A DNA stretch of 64,000 nt, taken from Sipunculus nudus (taxonomy: Eukaryota > Annelida > Sipuncula > Golfingiida > Sipunculidae). The notes under the pieces were generated by a model. That model had not been told where the DNA came from and did no database searches. It worked only from the letters and a program-made list of their open reading frames with translations. The position numbers and the translations under genes were made by a program. This document shows, piece after piece, positions 1 through 9,283 of the stretch (its first letter is position 1; the number at the start of each line of letters is the position of its first letter). The stretch is from assembly GCA_026874595.1 (NCBI GenBank), contig CM049309.1, forward strand, positions 8,953,076-9,017,075, given 5' to 3'.

Positions 1-234
1 ATTGCAGATACATGTGCGATTTTAAACTAAAACAGACGCATGGATAAACATCACGTGGAAACGATTTTGTTTGTAGGCGACGGCACTAGTCTTTGTGAGC
101 ACGAGATCACATGTAGTCCTATAATGATTCCAAGAAAATTCCGTTAAACAGTTATAGAGGAATTCTCCGGAAACTGTCTGAGGCCTTACGAAAAGATTTC
201 CAGAACAATTCAACCATCCTTCTTGAGACGTTAT

Positions 235-235
<1 letters not shown>

Positions 236-285
<50 letters not shown>
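236..285. repeat. (CT)n microsatellite
   Basis: About 25 uninterrupted CT dinucleotides. The flanks at 1-235 and 286-647 show no convincing exon. The left flank has only short chance reading frames, and the right flank contains several scattered copies of an ACGATCATG-like word. Confidence 0.95.
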
Positions 286-287
<2 letters not shown>

Positions 288-647
288 AAGATCGAGGGAC
301 TTCATTTAGCTCAAGACTTCAACTGGTCTAATGTTGCTTTTATACCAGACCACGATTACCATTATTTGGTCATTTTGTTAAATCCGTGTTATGATCACAA
401 CTGATCTTATAGTGAGTGACCAATCGTAGATCAAAATCGTGGTGATCCCGAAGGATCTCCATGATCGTGAAACATCTTAATTCATGATCGTGACACAATT
501 TTAAACCTGCTCATAATTTTGCCACGATCATGCCTATTTTTTTATAATTTTTATAGCATAGGAATGTGCAGTAGAGCGTGGGCATCTAGATCATATATAT
601 GGAACAACTCTATGGAGGCTAATCGTAATACAGCGTATATATTATCC

Positions 648-1520
648 ATTTTTAGCTCAGCTGACAAAAAGTAATCACTCTTTGTCCAGTCCGTCGTGCC
701 GTCGTGCCGTCCGTCCGTCCGTCTGTCTGTCTGTCTGTCTCTATGTTAACAGGGCAAAATCGTAATCTTTATATTTGCGCGTATAGCTGATCTTTAATTG
801 TCGGATGTCATTGTCGTTCTAAGAAATACAAGTAAAAAAGCATTACAAAATTGCTGCAGGTGGCGCACCAGTCTGCTATGACAGGTCAGGTTCTGCAAGA
901 TCAATATTTATCGATATTAATCGATCCAGCTATTCTTCAAAATTCTGGCAATCAATAATCTAAACTGCTGAGGTACTGAAATACGTTTATGTTGCATGAT
1001 TTAGAGAATATAGGTCTGGTGACATTTTTTTTCTAAAGAAGACATTTCAATACCTCTTAGTATGTGAATATTTAACACCCTTGGCCTTATACTTCGACCT
1101 GTGTCCACTGAAGTTTTGACTTGTGTCACCCTAAAAAATAAAGTAAAATGCAAAATAAAAAACAACAAATGTTGTAGACAACAGGGAGGCTTTACCAATA
1201 ACATTCCGGGTTTCATGACAATCCATCGAGCTGTTCATGAGATATACCCGGGGGGGGGGGGTGTGCATAATTTTTTAATGTCTGGAAACAGCCTCTGGGG
1301 TGCAGAACCACATTCTCGAGCCATGACATGGAGAATATAGGTCACAGTTAATTTTTCTGGTTCCTACATGAGACCTATTAGGACCTAGCTGTCACCGTGT
1401 GAAGTTTGAACTTTCCGGGCATTACGGTTACAATATTAGTCCTGTTAACGGACGGACATACAAACAGGCTAACAAACAGACAGGCGACGGACAAAGACCC
1501 TCAGTCAGCTGGGCTAAAAT
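648..1520. mobile_element. Non-autonomous DNA transposon with long imperfect terminal inverted repeats
   Basis: The left end reads ATTTTTAGCTCAGCTGAC, then a CTTTGTCC and GTCCGTC-rich stretch ending in GTTAACAGG. The right end carries the inverse complement of the same landmarks in the same order: CCTGTTAACGGACGGAC, GGACAAAG, then GTCAGCTGGGCTAAAAT. The inverted repeats span roughly 100 bp each with mismatches. The interior (about 855) contains a degenerate copy of the GCAGGTGGCGCCACC word found in the 23-kb repeats. No transposase reading frame is visible, so it depends on an unseen partner. Confidence 0.7.
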
Positions 1521-2053
1521 ACATGCATGCACATGTATCTTAGTGCTGACATCTGTTAGGTGATTTTGGTACTGGAACCTGTTCTTTCTGTCATGATTCA
1601 ATACATTTTGAATGCGGTCTGTCTTCTACATGTATAAACGATAATTGAAAAATAAACATTTTCTTCACTGGAGGTATGGGTATAAGAGTGCTCTTGTCAT
1701 ACCTGATGAGAAAATGATTTAATTCAAAAGATACCGATTCACAATTACTATATAATTACAATTTGTGTAGAATGTTTCTTCCGCTCTAATTTCGTCAGCA
1801 ACTGAAAATGAAATTCAGCTTTTGTCAAATATGGTAATTTATACATATACATTTATTTCATTTAGGCCTTTTTTATGTTCACTATATATAATATTTACAT
1901 GGAACTGGATCATCCAGCAATCGGCTCGATAGGCATGTTCACGTCAATTGGTGGTTTAATTGCCCTTTCACTGCATGTTTTCTAGTGTAGCGCAGGCTTT
2001 TTGGACTTGATTTCTTACGCCACCTGGCCAGAAGCGAATCCTGGCGGGTTTTT

Positions 2054-2217
2054 GGGGGGGGGGGGGGTCCGGATTCCCCCCTTTTCAACAGAAACAATTT
2101 TTTTAGGGCTTCAGACAAAATTTTGCGGTCTAGTCCCCCCCCCCCCCCCTTTTCCGGACCTGGGGACCTTTTTTTAGGGTTTTCCTTAGCCCTCCTGGGT
2201 TGGACCCCCCCCCCCCC
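2054..2217. repeat. G/C homopolymer tracts in a decayed repeat
   Basis: G14 at 2054-2067, C15 at 2135-2149 and C13 at 2205-2217 lie inside GC-rich degenerate sequence ending in GGATCCGCCCCTG. Such tracts are error-prone in sequencing, so their exact lengths are unsafe. The stretch 1521-2053 holds no gene I can support. Confidence 0.85.
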
Positions 2218-2490
2218 ACCCCCTTTTTCCGTAAATCCTGGATCCGCCCCTGCTGGCTGACATTCTTTTCGAAGCGTGTCCCAGCGGGACTAGATTGATC
2301 ACTTGACATATATGTCGTGAGTACTTAATATTTTTTCATAAGAGACGATGTATAAATTAAGTTCAAGCTTTGATCATCATGTAGCTTTGACAGTCCATGA
2401 AATGTTGTAATGTCGGTTTTTTTTATATATTAGCTTCTTCGGACAGGAGCAACTTTTGTTAACATTGGGAGGGACTATTAATTATATTCT

Positions 2491-2995
2491 TTAAGGGAAA
2501 TAATCAGGAGCCACATGATGCTTATTCTTTCACACTTTCAGTTCAGTATTGTTTTAATCAAAAGTTTCCCAGAAAAACCATCCAAGCACACAGTCTTATT
2601 ACCTCGCATACGGCTCGTATACACCTTGTTATGGCTCTGCGTTTTGGTAAACATAGTTCACATGTGTCTGTTTACCATAACAAGACCGCGTGACCAGAGG
2701 TCCGATTGTGAGCCGCTACACGCGATCTTCAGCCAGCAGGAACATGTATTACATTTTTTGGGCCAAGTTTTTGGCATCTCCTGATTGACACGTGTTCTGG
2801 CCCGGGCGATGCAGGCGCTGTGTTTATGTTGACACCTGTGATCGCGCCTTGTCCACTCTTTTTAAAACATGCTTAAAGAAGAAAGCAAACAGTTTCAGGG
2901 CAATATTTTGGCAGGTACATGCAATTTTATTCTAAAGGGAAGAAGTTTTTTTTGTGTTAGTTCATCGTGCTTTACAGGTGATTATACCCCTTTAA
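2491..2995 (+). mobile_element. TTAA-flanked ~505-bp dispersed repeat, copy 1
   Basis: The left end is TTAAGGGAAATAATCA and the right end is the inverse complement of TTAAAGGGGTATAATCA, giving ~16-bp imperfect inverted ends. A second copy lies inverted at 18244-18758 and a partial one at about 62505-62840. The interior word TGGTAAACATAGT...GTCTGTTTACCA is itself an imperfect inverted repeat. The short open frame inside recurs in the other copies but is disrupted differently, so I treat it as non-coding. Confidence 0.75.
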
Positions 2996-3094
2996 AAATG
3001 AATGGAGTATAGATAGGCCTATATCATTATAGAAAAAAAATATTGTAGAGAAAGTTGAAGATTGAACACGACAGGTGTGCTACCTGATCCATTT

Positions 3095-3288
3095 GCGGAT
3101 CCAGGACTATGGGAAGGGTAGGTTTAATTATTACACCGGAGAGCTTAATTTAGACTAATTCTAAGCTAATAGTTAGGTCCGACACCGAGAGATCTTTAGT
3201 TTCAAGAAGGGGGAGATGCTAAAAAGTTTGGTAATTTCTCGCAGTAAGGGAAGGGGTTTAAAAATCCTAAACCCTCTTCTGGGTCCGC
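3095..3288. mobile_element. Possible ~195-bp MITE
   Basis: GCGGATCCAG at the left and CTGGGTCCGC at the right are inverse complements at 9 of 10 positions and bracket AT-rich non-coding DNA. The GGATCC/GGTCCGCCCC ends resemble the end of the repeat at about 2240. No target duplication is evident. Confidence 0.35.
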
Positions 3289-3367
3289 CCCGTCTAAAGT
3301 AGTGATAAAATAACATTAATATTTAACTATATTTGCCGAACCTTACTGTTTCTGGTACACCACAATC

Positions 3368-3467
3368 TGCGCATGCCCGCGAAGACCGTCTGCTTCCGCG
3401 AGACGCCACACTATTTATATTGGAGTATCGAGACAGGCACTGCACTTCTTTCCCCGTCTTTCTTTTG
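3368..3467 (+). promoter_or_regulatory. Candidate promoter with short untranslated first exon
   Basis: An NRF1-like site TGCGCATGCCCGCG (3368-3381) precedes a TATA-like TATTTATAT (3412-3420). About 30 bp further on is a pyrimidine-rich stretch ending in a good splice donor, TTTTG|GTGAGT (exon end 3467). Between 3288 and 3695 nothing codes for protein. The downstream gene would have to lie beyond the retrotransposon, for instance the hydroxylase at 20.5 kb. Inference only. Confidence 0.25.
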
Positions 3468-3691
3468 GTGAGTGTTTAGTGTAAATAGTGAATATTAGAA
3501 AGCTGACCCCGGAGTACACAGTCTGGGGTTCTTCAAGTATCCATTAGATCTAATAAGTAGTATTTAAAACATTAACAAGTAACATCCGCAATTACCACTG
3601 TAATATGTCTCACTGTCTGTATCCTTCGAAAACGATCATTCACACGATCCACACTGCCATCGTCCGTCGAACAGATCTACGATATATTGGA

Positions 3692-3694
<3 letters not shown>

Positions 3695-3736
<42 letters not shown>

Positions 3737-3742
3737 TATATA
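3695..3742. repeat. (AT)n microsatellite flanking the retrotransposon
   Basis: An AT array directly abuts the TG of the left LTR. A second AT array (12172-12253) starts just after the other LTR. The element therefore probably inserted into a pre-existing AT microsatellite, which hides any target-site duplication. Confidence 0.9.
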
Positions 3743-4520
3743 TGTAACGGGTGTTCCCGGCAAGAGCCAAAGTCACCCGGCGTGAGTGTAAAGCGAGGCA
3801 AGGCGATGTATATATATAAAAGTGTTTATTCAGTCGTATATATATACAAATCTGGAGTCCTCCAAGCCGGAGTCCCTGCCAAGCAGAGAACGAATACTCA
3901 CATTAAACATTTCATATAAACATTTCTATATGGTGCAAAAATACAATAAATGGCATGAAATATACAGAATATACATTTGCACATTTCTTGGTATTCATTA
4001 CACAAGAAAACACATTACATATTATACAAATGAGCCTATATATTTAGGAACCACATTTTAAGATATCGTTGCATATTACCATGACTACAAATATTCATGC
4101 GTACAACAAGTATGAATTTACCAGTAACGTGTGCAATTAGAATATGGAATATACAGTTTACATGATAGTACGTACGTGATATACTGAAAGTAATGAATTG
4201 GCTAAATGATAGAGTTTATCGCAGTTTAAGAGTTTAGTAAAAACGGTCCTTACCTGCCAAGCAGAGAACGAATACTGACAAGTTCTCTATGTCACGAGAC
4301 CGAGGCTTGGCAGGGTTCGCGTCGCGGTCCGTGTCATTGTCCGAATGAAAACAATAGGAACAACGGAAAACCGGTTGAGTAATAAGGAACCAAGCAAACA
4401 AGGCAACCAAGGCAACTGCGGGGCAATTCATTGACCAGTTAGGCCAAGCTGATGATATGATACCTGCCAGGCAATTCAGTTATACCTGATAATATAATAC
4501 GTGTTATCGGAGCCGTTACA
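3743..4520 (-). repeat. 3' LTR (778 bp)
   Basis: Begins TGTAACGG and ends CCGTTACA, a perfect 8-bp terminal inverted repeat. It matches 11392-12169 with three substitutions and no indels. On the sense strand an AATAAA polyadenylation signal lies at 3825-3830. A 24-bp direct repeat occurs within the LTR at 3875-3898 and 4253-4276. CTGCCAAGC at 4254 is followed at about 4304 by its inverse complement GCTTGGCAG, so a hairpin is possible. Confidence 0.97.
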
Positions 4521-4534
4521 TCCTCCCCCTACTT
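4521..4534 (-). promoter_or_regulatory. Polypurine tract (plus-strand primer)
   Basis: On the sense strand AAGTAGGGGGAGGA directly abuts the TG of the 3' LTR. This is the expected composition and position for the RNase H-resistant primer of plus-strand DNA synthesis. Confidence 0.85.
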
Positions 4535-4953
4535 GAAAAAAATGTCGACCCGACATTAATGTACGAAAAAAGTTAGGTAAAAAAAAATTATATCAGATTC
4601 ACCACACCATACCAACAGCAAATCATCCACACCATATACCAAACGCTCCCCCCAGTAGAGAAGTGGCGTCCCGACACAAACTGCAAAGAATGATAGGTCG
4701 CGCATGACAGCATTAGCAGTGGACGGCCTCTAGTAGGATTTCGGATAGATGTTTATATTGGAACATTATGTTCACATGAGGTATACATATATGACAGTGA
4801 AAAACCCAGAAACTGGTGGCAGTGGAGAAAGTCAGCATACGCAAAAAAAAACAATCGTATAATGACATCACTGACTCGTCAAATCTCAGAACGAGTCAAG
4901 GAACTTATCCTAAACATACTTATGTTAACACATGCACTTGTTTAAAAATATTA

Positions 4954-5815
4954 TCACCCGTTAAGTACATAGTCCCCAAAACGTTCTGGCATACGTCGTT
5001 CTCGGGTAGATCTACGTACTGGATTAACATCCGGATCCCCACTCTGATCAGATATTGGGGCGCTATTACCATCATTATTATGATCATGACTTGAGATGAC
5101 GTCATGGTCATCGTGTAGTTGTGATATATTGTCATTATCACCTTTGGCGTCATCGTTTAACACACCAGTGACGTCATCATCAAGACCTGTAGTATTCACG
5201 GTATCAACATTTGCATTGCAATCATCAGTAGAACCATTTATCCGGAATGCATTAGAGTGATCAGACGCAATTGCATCATCATCTGTATCATCCGATAATT
5301 CAAGTTCTAAATGCAACTCGCTCACATCTTCAGAACTACTCATGTGGGGACGATTATTTGGAGTTATAGTGAAAATGGGGTCGTCATCTGTTGACGAGTC
5401 TTCCGACCCTGACACTGATGATGTAATAATTGGTTTGTGTGTTGTGGAAACTGGTTTTTGTGTAGGGTCGACGGGCAATCCTGTATATGGAAGGATCAGA
5501 TTGCGATGCAGAGTGCGAGTACGCTTTTTATCACCCAAGGGGCAAACAACATATACTGGAATATCCTTATTGGGTTGTTCCAATACCTCATACACCTGCT
5601 TTTCCCATTTATCGACCAGTTTCTGTTTCCCAATGATCCCTACCTTTCGTACTAAGACGTGATCACCAATACCCAGCACCGCATTGCGAGCACGTTTATC
5701 ATACAATCGTTTGTGGTGATACCTGGATGATAAAGAGACACGTTGAGCAATATCATAGGCAGAAGAAAGTTGGTCTTTTAGATCGGAAACATATGTTGTA
5801 ATTTTGATGGTTAGG
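4954..5815 (-). pseudogene. pol: Integrase C-terminal part, separated from pol by a frameshift
   Basis: This frame is open from about 5815 to a stop at 4954 and is +1 relative to the upstream pol frame. It starts with a basic stretch followed by GDHVLVRK (about 5660), the beta-barrel-like DNA-binding module that follows the catalytic core in gypsy integrases. It then has a long acidic, Asp/Ser/Asn-rich tail and ends in a basic RRSTRERR motif and a short terminus, typical of such polyproteins. No chromodomain is recognisable. In this copy ribosomes reading pol stop at 5753, so this part would not be made. The cause may be a one-base change near 5795-5815 or an assembly error. Confidence 0.8.
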
Positions 5816-8800
5816 ATTGTTGTTGGTCCAAAGTACTAGATCAATAGGGAGGCGTGGATGTCGACCGAACATTAAATAGAAAGGTGTATAACCGGTTGCA
5901 TCATTTTTCGTACAATTATAGGCATGAGTTAAAGCACTGACATATTCTTTCCAGTTTTTCTTTTTCTCTTCCTCAAGAGTACCCAACATACTGATTAAAC
6001 TACGGTTAAACCTTTCGGTTTGCCCATTCCCCATTGGATGGTACGGTGTACATCGTGATTTATGGATACCAGCTAGTCTGCATAGTTCTTTGATGATTTT
6101 AGATTCAAATTGTCTGCCCTGATCACTGTGGATGCGGGCTGGAAAGCCATAATGTTGGACAAATGTGTCAAATAGTATTTTAGCTGTAGTCTTTGCCGTA
6201 GTATTGCGACAAGGAACTGCCATAGCGTAGCGTGTGAAATTATCGGTCATGACCAGAATATTTTCAATTCCACCTGTAGATGGCTCAAGGCTAAGATAAT
6301 CGACACATAGGAGCTCCATTGGTTGTGTGGATGTTATAGGTACTAAAGGAGCTTTTGCTGGAGGGGACTTCCGCCTTATACAGCGTGGACAATTCTTAAT
6401 GTATGAATCTATGTCTTTAGACATTTTTGGCCAGTTAAATCGGTCATGGGCTAGATGGACAGACCGATTACGACCTAGATGCCCAACATCGTCATGAATG
6501 CCAGATAAAGCGACTTGTCGCAAACTGCTAGGTATTACCATTTGATACTGAATTTTGCCGTTCAGTGTTCGTTTACGATAGAGTATGTCATCCCGCAGCA
6601 CAAGGCTATCTATACATCTGAAAAGAATTATTTGATCAGGATGAGTCAAGTCTTTTTTGTTTATGACCTTACCGTCTCTGAAATGGACAATGAATGGGTT
6701 CAGATTCGAATCCAGAAGTTGTTCTTTTGCTACGTTTAATCGTGTTTGTCCGAGCAAATTGACAGGATCCGTGGATGGAACAGCTTTGGATTGGTCACAA
6801 GAAAGACTACATATTACAGGTGATGGTATGGTCACTGATTGACAAACAGCTTTTACTACATCATTGGTAATACATTGATTGTGGTTTTTCTTTTCTGCTA
6901 GAAGCCGAGGGATTCTCGAAAGTGCATCGGCGTCGATGTTATGCTTGCCGGCTTTATACTGAATATTAAAGTCGTAATTAGCCAATTCAGATACCCATCT
7001 TTGACCTGTTGCATCTAATTTTGCGGAGGACATTATGTAAGTTAGAGGATTGTTATCAGTGAACACTGTGAACCGTGATCCATACAGATATTCTTTAAAT
7101 TTATCGGTTACACACCACTTTAAAGCTAAGAACTCTAACTTATGAATAGGGTACCGAGACTCTGATGGTGTTAGGCTTCGGCTCGCATAAGCTATTGGTC
7201 TTTTCTGGCCATCTTGATCTTGGTACAGAATACCAGAGATCCCATCAAAACTTGCATCAGTATGAACAATAAACGGACGAGAGAAATCTGCAAACGCTAG
7301 TACAGGAGCAGAAGATAGTAGTCCTATTAATTGATCAAATGCTAGTTGGTGGTTATTTGACCAGTTAAAGATTGTTTGAGATGGAACTTTCTTTCTGGTA
7401 CGATTACTGGTTTTTGTTTGATTCTGAATATGGTGGCCTTTCAGTAAGTCATGTAATGGTTTTGCGATTTTAGCAAATCCAGGGACAAATCTACGATAGA
7501 AACTCGCAAAGCCCAAGAAACGGCGTACATCACTGACACACTTAGGTATAGGCCATTCTTTAAGAGCGCTGATTTTACTCTGGTCAGTATGTATACCTTC
7601 TTTTGAGACTATATGTCCTAGGTATTTTACTTTATCTTGCATCAGCTGGCACTTTGGAGGTTTTAGTTTTAGGCCTGCGTCATGCAGACGCTGAAAGATG
7701 TTATTCAAGCGTTTTAGGTGTTCTTCAAAGGAGGTAGAGAATACGATTATATCGTCAAGATAGAGAAGACATTCTTTTAAATGGAGATCACCCATAGTCT
7801 TCTGCATCAGTCTTTGGAAGCAGGCAGGGGCGTTCACCAAGCCGAATGGCATGGTTTCCCATTGATAAAAACCGAGAGGACCTACTGTAAAAGCTGTTTT
7901 ATCTTTATCTTCTTCGGCTAACTCAACCTGCCAGTAACCAGACTTCAAATCTAGAGAGCAAAAGTAACGAGCGCCAATCAAAGAATCTAAGGTTTCATCG
8001 ATTCTTGGCAAGGAATGAGCGTCTCTAACAGTTCTGCTATTCAGGGTTCTATAATCAATACAGAAACGAAGAGTTCCGTCAGGTTTTCTGACAAGGACTA
8101 CTGGACTAGCAAACGGACTTTTGCTCTCCTTAATTACTTTTGACTCTAGCATTTCTTTCAGATGTTGTTTTACCTCATCATATAATTGTGGAGGGATGCG
8201 ACGATATCGCTCTCTAAATGGTTCATCTTTAGTCAACACGATACGGTGTTTTTCTACACTGGTGTGACCAATATCTGTTTTACTTAAGGAAAATATGTGT
8301 TTCCATTTAAGCAACAGAAGTTGTAGTTGTTCAGATTCAGATTGTGACAAATCTTGACCAAATTTGAACATGTTTAAGAATTGTTGATCAGATGGGTCAG
8401 GTGATTGTGTCAGTTGGGTTACGAGGCTAGCTTCTTGTATGTTACAGAGTATCATTTTTGATGGAATAATGATGGAATGTGATGTTAAGTTCCTGACCTG
8501 TACTGGAATTCTGTGACTTGTACCTACCGACAAATCAAGCTCTTGGACACAAGGAAGTAAAACCAATCCAGTTGGTAACCTATGGAGAACATTCACATCA
8601 GTTATAACAAGGGTCTTGCCTGTTGTACAACCTCTGGTTAAACCATTTATAGTAACATCACTGTGGGCAGGTATTACTGTAGACTTGGTGGATAATACAT
8701 AACCTCCTTTATTCACTGATTTCTTTTCCCTGTTTGTCAAACATTTAAATGCAATATTCCATGGTTGGGGCATGTGTAAACTTTGAATAAAATTTGGACC

Positions 8801-9283
8801 AGCATTTGTCTGAAGAAAATTTAAACAAGAGTTTAGCACATTCGTACCAATTAAAAATGGAACACTGGCATTGAAATGGGTGTTTTTCATTACCAATACT
8901 GGCACAGAGAATGTCTGAGATGAATTTATTTCAGGAAATTTAAGGTCAACAGCGATGATACCACAGTACTCTACCTGCTGGCCGTCCAGTTGCCGGAGAT
9001 CCATCATCTCCTCCACAGGGACTAAGTCTGACGGGTTGAGGTGTTTTTCATAAAACCATTGAGCAATGGTAGAGACCTGGGAACCTGTATCTAAAAGACC
9101 CTGGCAGTTAATACCATCTGCAAACATGTCAACAACCTGTGTTTCACCTACAAGAGGGACATTATCAGTACATACGTTTGTTGTGGGAATTTTATAACCT
9201 GACCCCGTGTTCTCCCACGAATGATCACGGGCGACTCTTAGTTTTTTAGGATTTTCCCGTTTTTGTCTCGTTTGGCATGGCAT
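5753..9283 (-). CDS. pol: Pol polyprotein: protease, reverse transcriptase, RNase H, integrase
   Basis: 1,176 codons counted from the first Met of the open frame. The true junction is the -1 frameshift at 9241-9247, so that Met is probably not used as a start. Aspartic protease DTGS is at residues 65-68. RT runs from about 340 to 560, with motif A Asp 445 and YLDD 508-511. RNase H from about 665 to 790 has Asp 676, Glu 717, Asp 743 and Asp 786 as likely metal ligands. Integrase has an HHCC zinc site (His 930, His 935, Cys 965, Cys 968) and a D,D(35)E core (Asp 995, Asp 1054, Glu 1090). The GYTPFYLMFGRHPRLP stretch after the core is typical of gypsy integrases. All catalytic residues are present. 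The frame ends early at residue 1176 because of a frameshift in the C-terminal domain. In the family, this polyprotein copies the element RNA into DNA and inserts it into the genome. Confidence 0.95.
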   Translation of the reverse strand: MPCQTRQKRENPKKLRVARDHSWENTGSGYKIPTTNVCTDNVPLVGETQVVDMFADGINCQGLLDTGSQVSTIAQWFYEKHLNPSDLVPVEEMMDLRQLDGQQVEYCGIIAVDLKFPEINSSQTFSVPVLVMKNTHFNASVPFLIGTNVLNSCLNFLQTNAGPNFIQSLHMPQPWNIAFKCLTNREKKSVNKGGYVLSTKSTVIPAHSDVTINGLTRGCTTGKTLVITDVNVLHRLPTGLVLLPCVQELDLSVGTSHRIPVQVRNLTSHSIIIPSKMILCNIQEASLVTQLTQSPDPSDQQFLNMFKFGQDLSQSESEQLQLLLLKWKHIFSLSKTDIGHTSVEKHRIVLTKDEPFRERYRRIPPQLYDEVKQHLKEMLESKVIKESKSPFASPVVLVRKPDGTLRFCIDYRTLNSRTVRDAHSLPRIDETLDSLIGARYFCSLDLKSGYWQVELAEEDKDKTAFTVGPLGFYQWETMPFGLVNAPACFQRLMQKTMGDLHLKECLLYLDDIIVFSTSFEEHLKRLNNIFQRLHDAGLKLKPPKCQLMQDKVKYLGHIVSKEGIHTDQSKISALKEWPIPKCVSDVRRFLGFASFYRRFVPGFAKIAKPLHDLLKGHHIQNQTKTSNRTRKKVPSQTIFNWSNNHQLAFDQLIGLLSSAPVLAFADFSRPFIVHTDASFDGISGILYQDQDGQKRPIAYASRSLTPSESRYPIHKLEFLALKWCVTDKFKEYLYGSRFTVFTDNNPLTYIMSSAKLDATGQRWVSELANYDFNIQYKAGKHNIDADALSRIPRLLAEKKNHNQCITNDVVKAVCQSVTIPSPVICSLSCDQSKAVPSTDPVNLLGQTRLNVAKEQLLDSNLNPFIVHFRDGKVINKKDLTHPDQIILFRCIDSLVLRDDILYRKRTLNGKIQYQMVIPSSLRQVALSGIHDDVGHLGRNRSVHLAHDRFNWPKMSKDIDSYIKNCPRCIRRKSPPAKAPLVPITSTQPMELLCVDYLSLEPSTGGIENILVMTDNFTRYAMAVPCRNTTAKTTAKILFDTFVQHYGFPARIHSDQGRQFESKIIKELCRLAGIHKSRCTPYHPMGNGQTERFNRSLISMLGTLEEEKKKNWKEYVSALTHAYNCTKNDATGYTPFYLMFGRHPRLPIDLVLWTNNNPNHQNYNICFRSKRPTFFCL
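9183..9247 (-). promoter_or_regulatory. -1 ribosomal frameshift signal with predicted pseudoknot
   Basis: On the minus strand the heptamer A AAA AAC (9247-9241) is in the correct gag phase (CTA AAA AAC) and is followed at once by the gag stop TAA (9240-9238). Nine bases downstream CCCGTG (9231-9226) can pair with CACGGG (9209-9204). Within that loop GTGGGA (9218-9213) can pair with downstream TCCCAC (9188-9183). The nested pairing forms an H-type pseudoknot with loops of 7, 3 and 15 nt. Slippage by -1 enters the pol frame exactly. This is the classical retroviral layout. Pairing was done by eye without energy calculation. Confidence 0.85.

Noticed and set aside
3822-4061. Short frames repeated in both LTRs (also 4234-4431, 11471-11710, 11883-12080)
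   Set aside because: They lie wholly inside the LTRs, one of each pair on the antisense strand, and duplicate only because the LTRs do.
5342-5662. Plus-strand frames opposite the integrase tail
   Set aside because: Antisense shadows of the minus-strand pol gene with no recognisable content.
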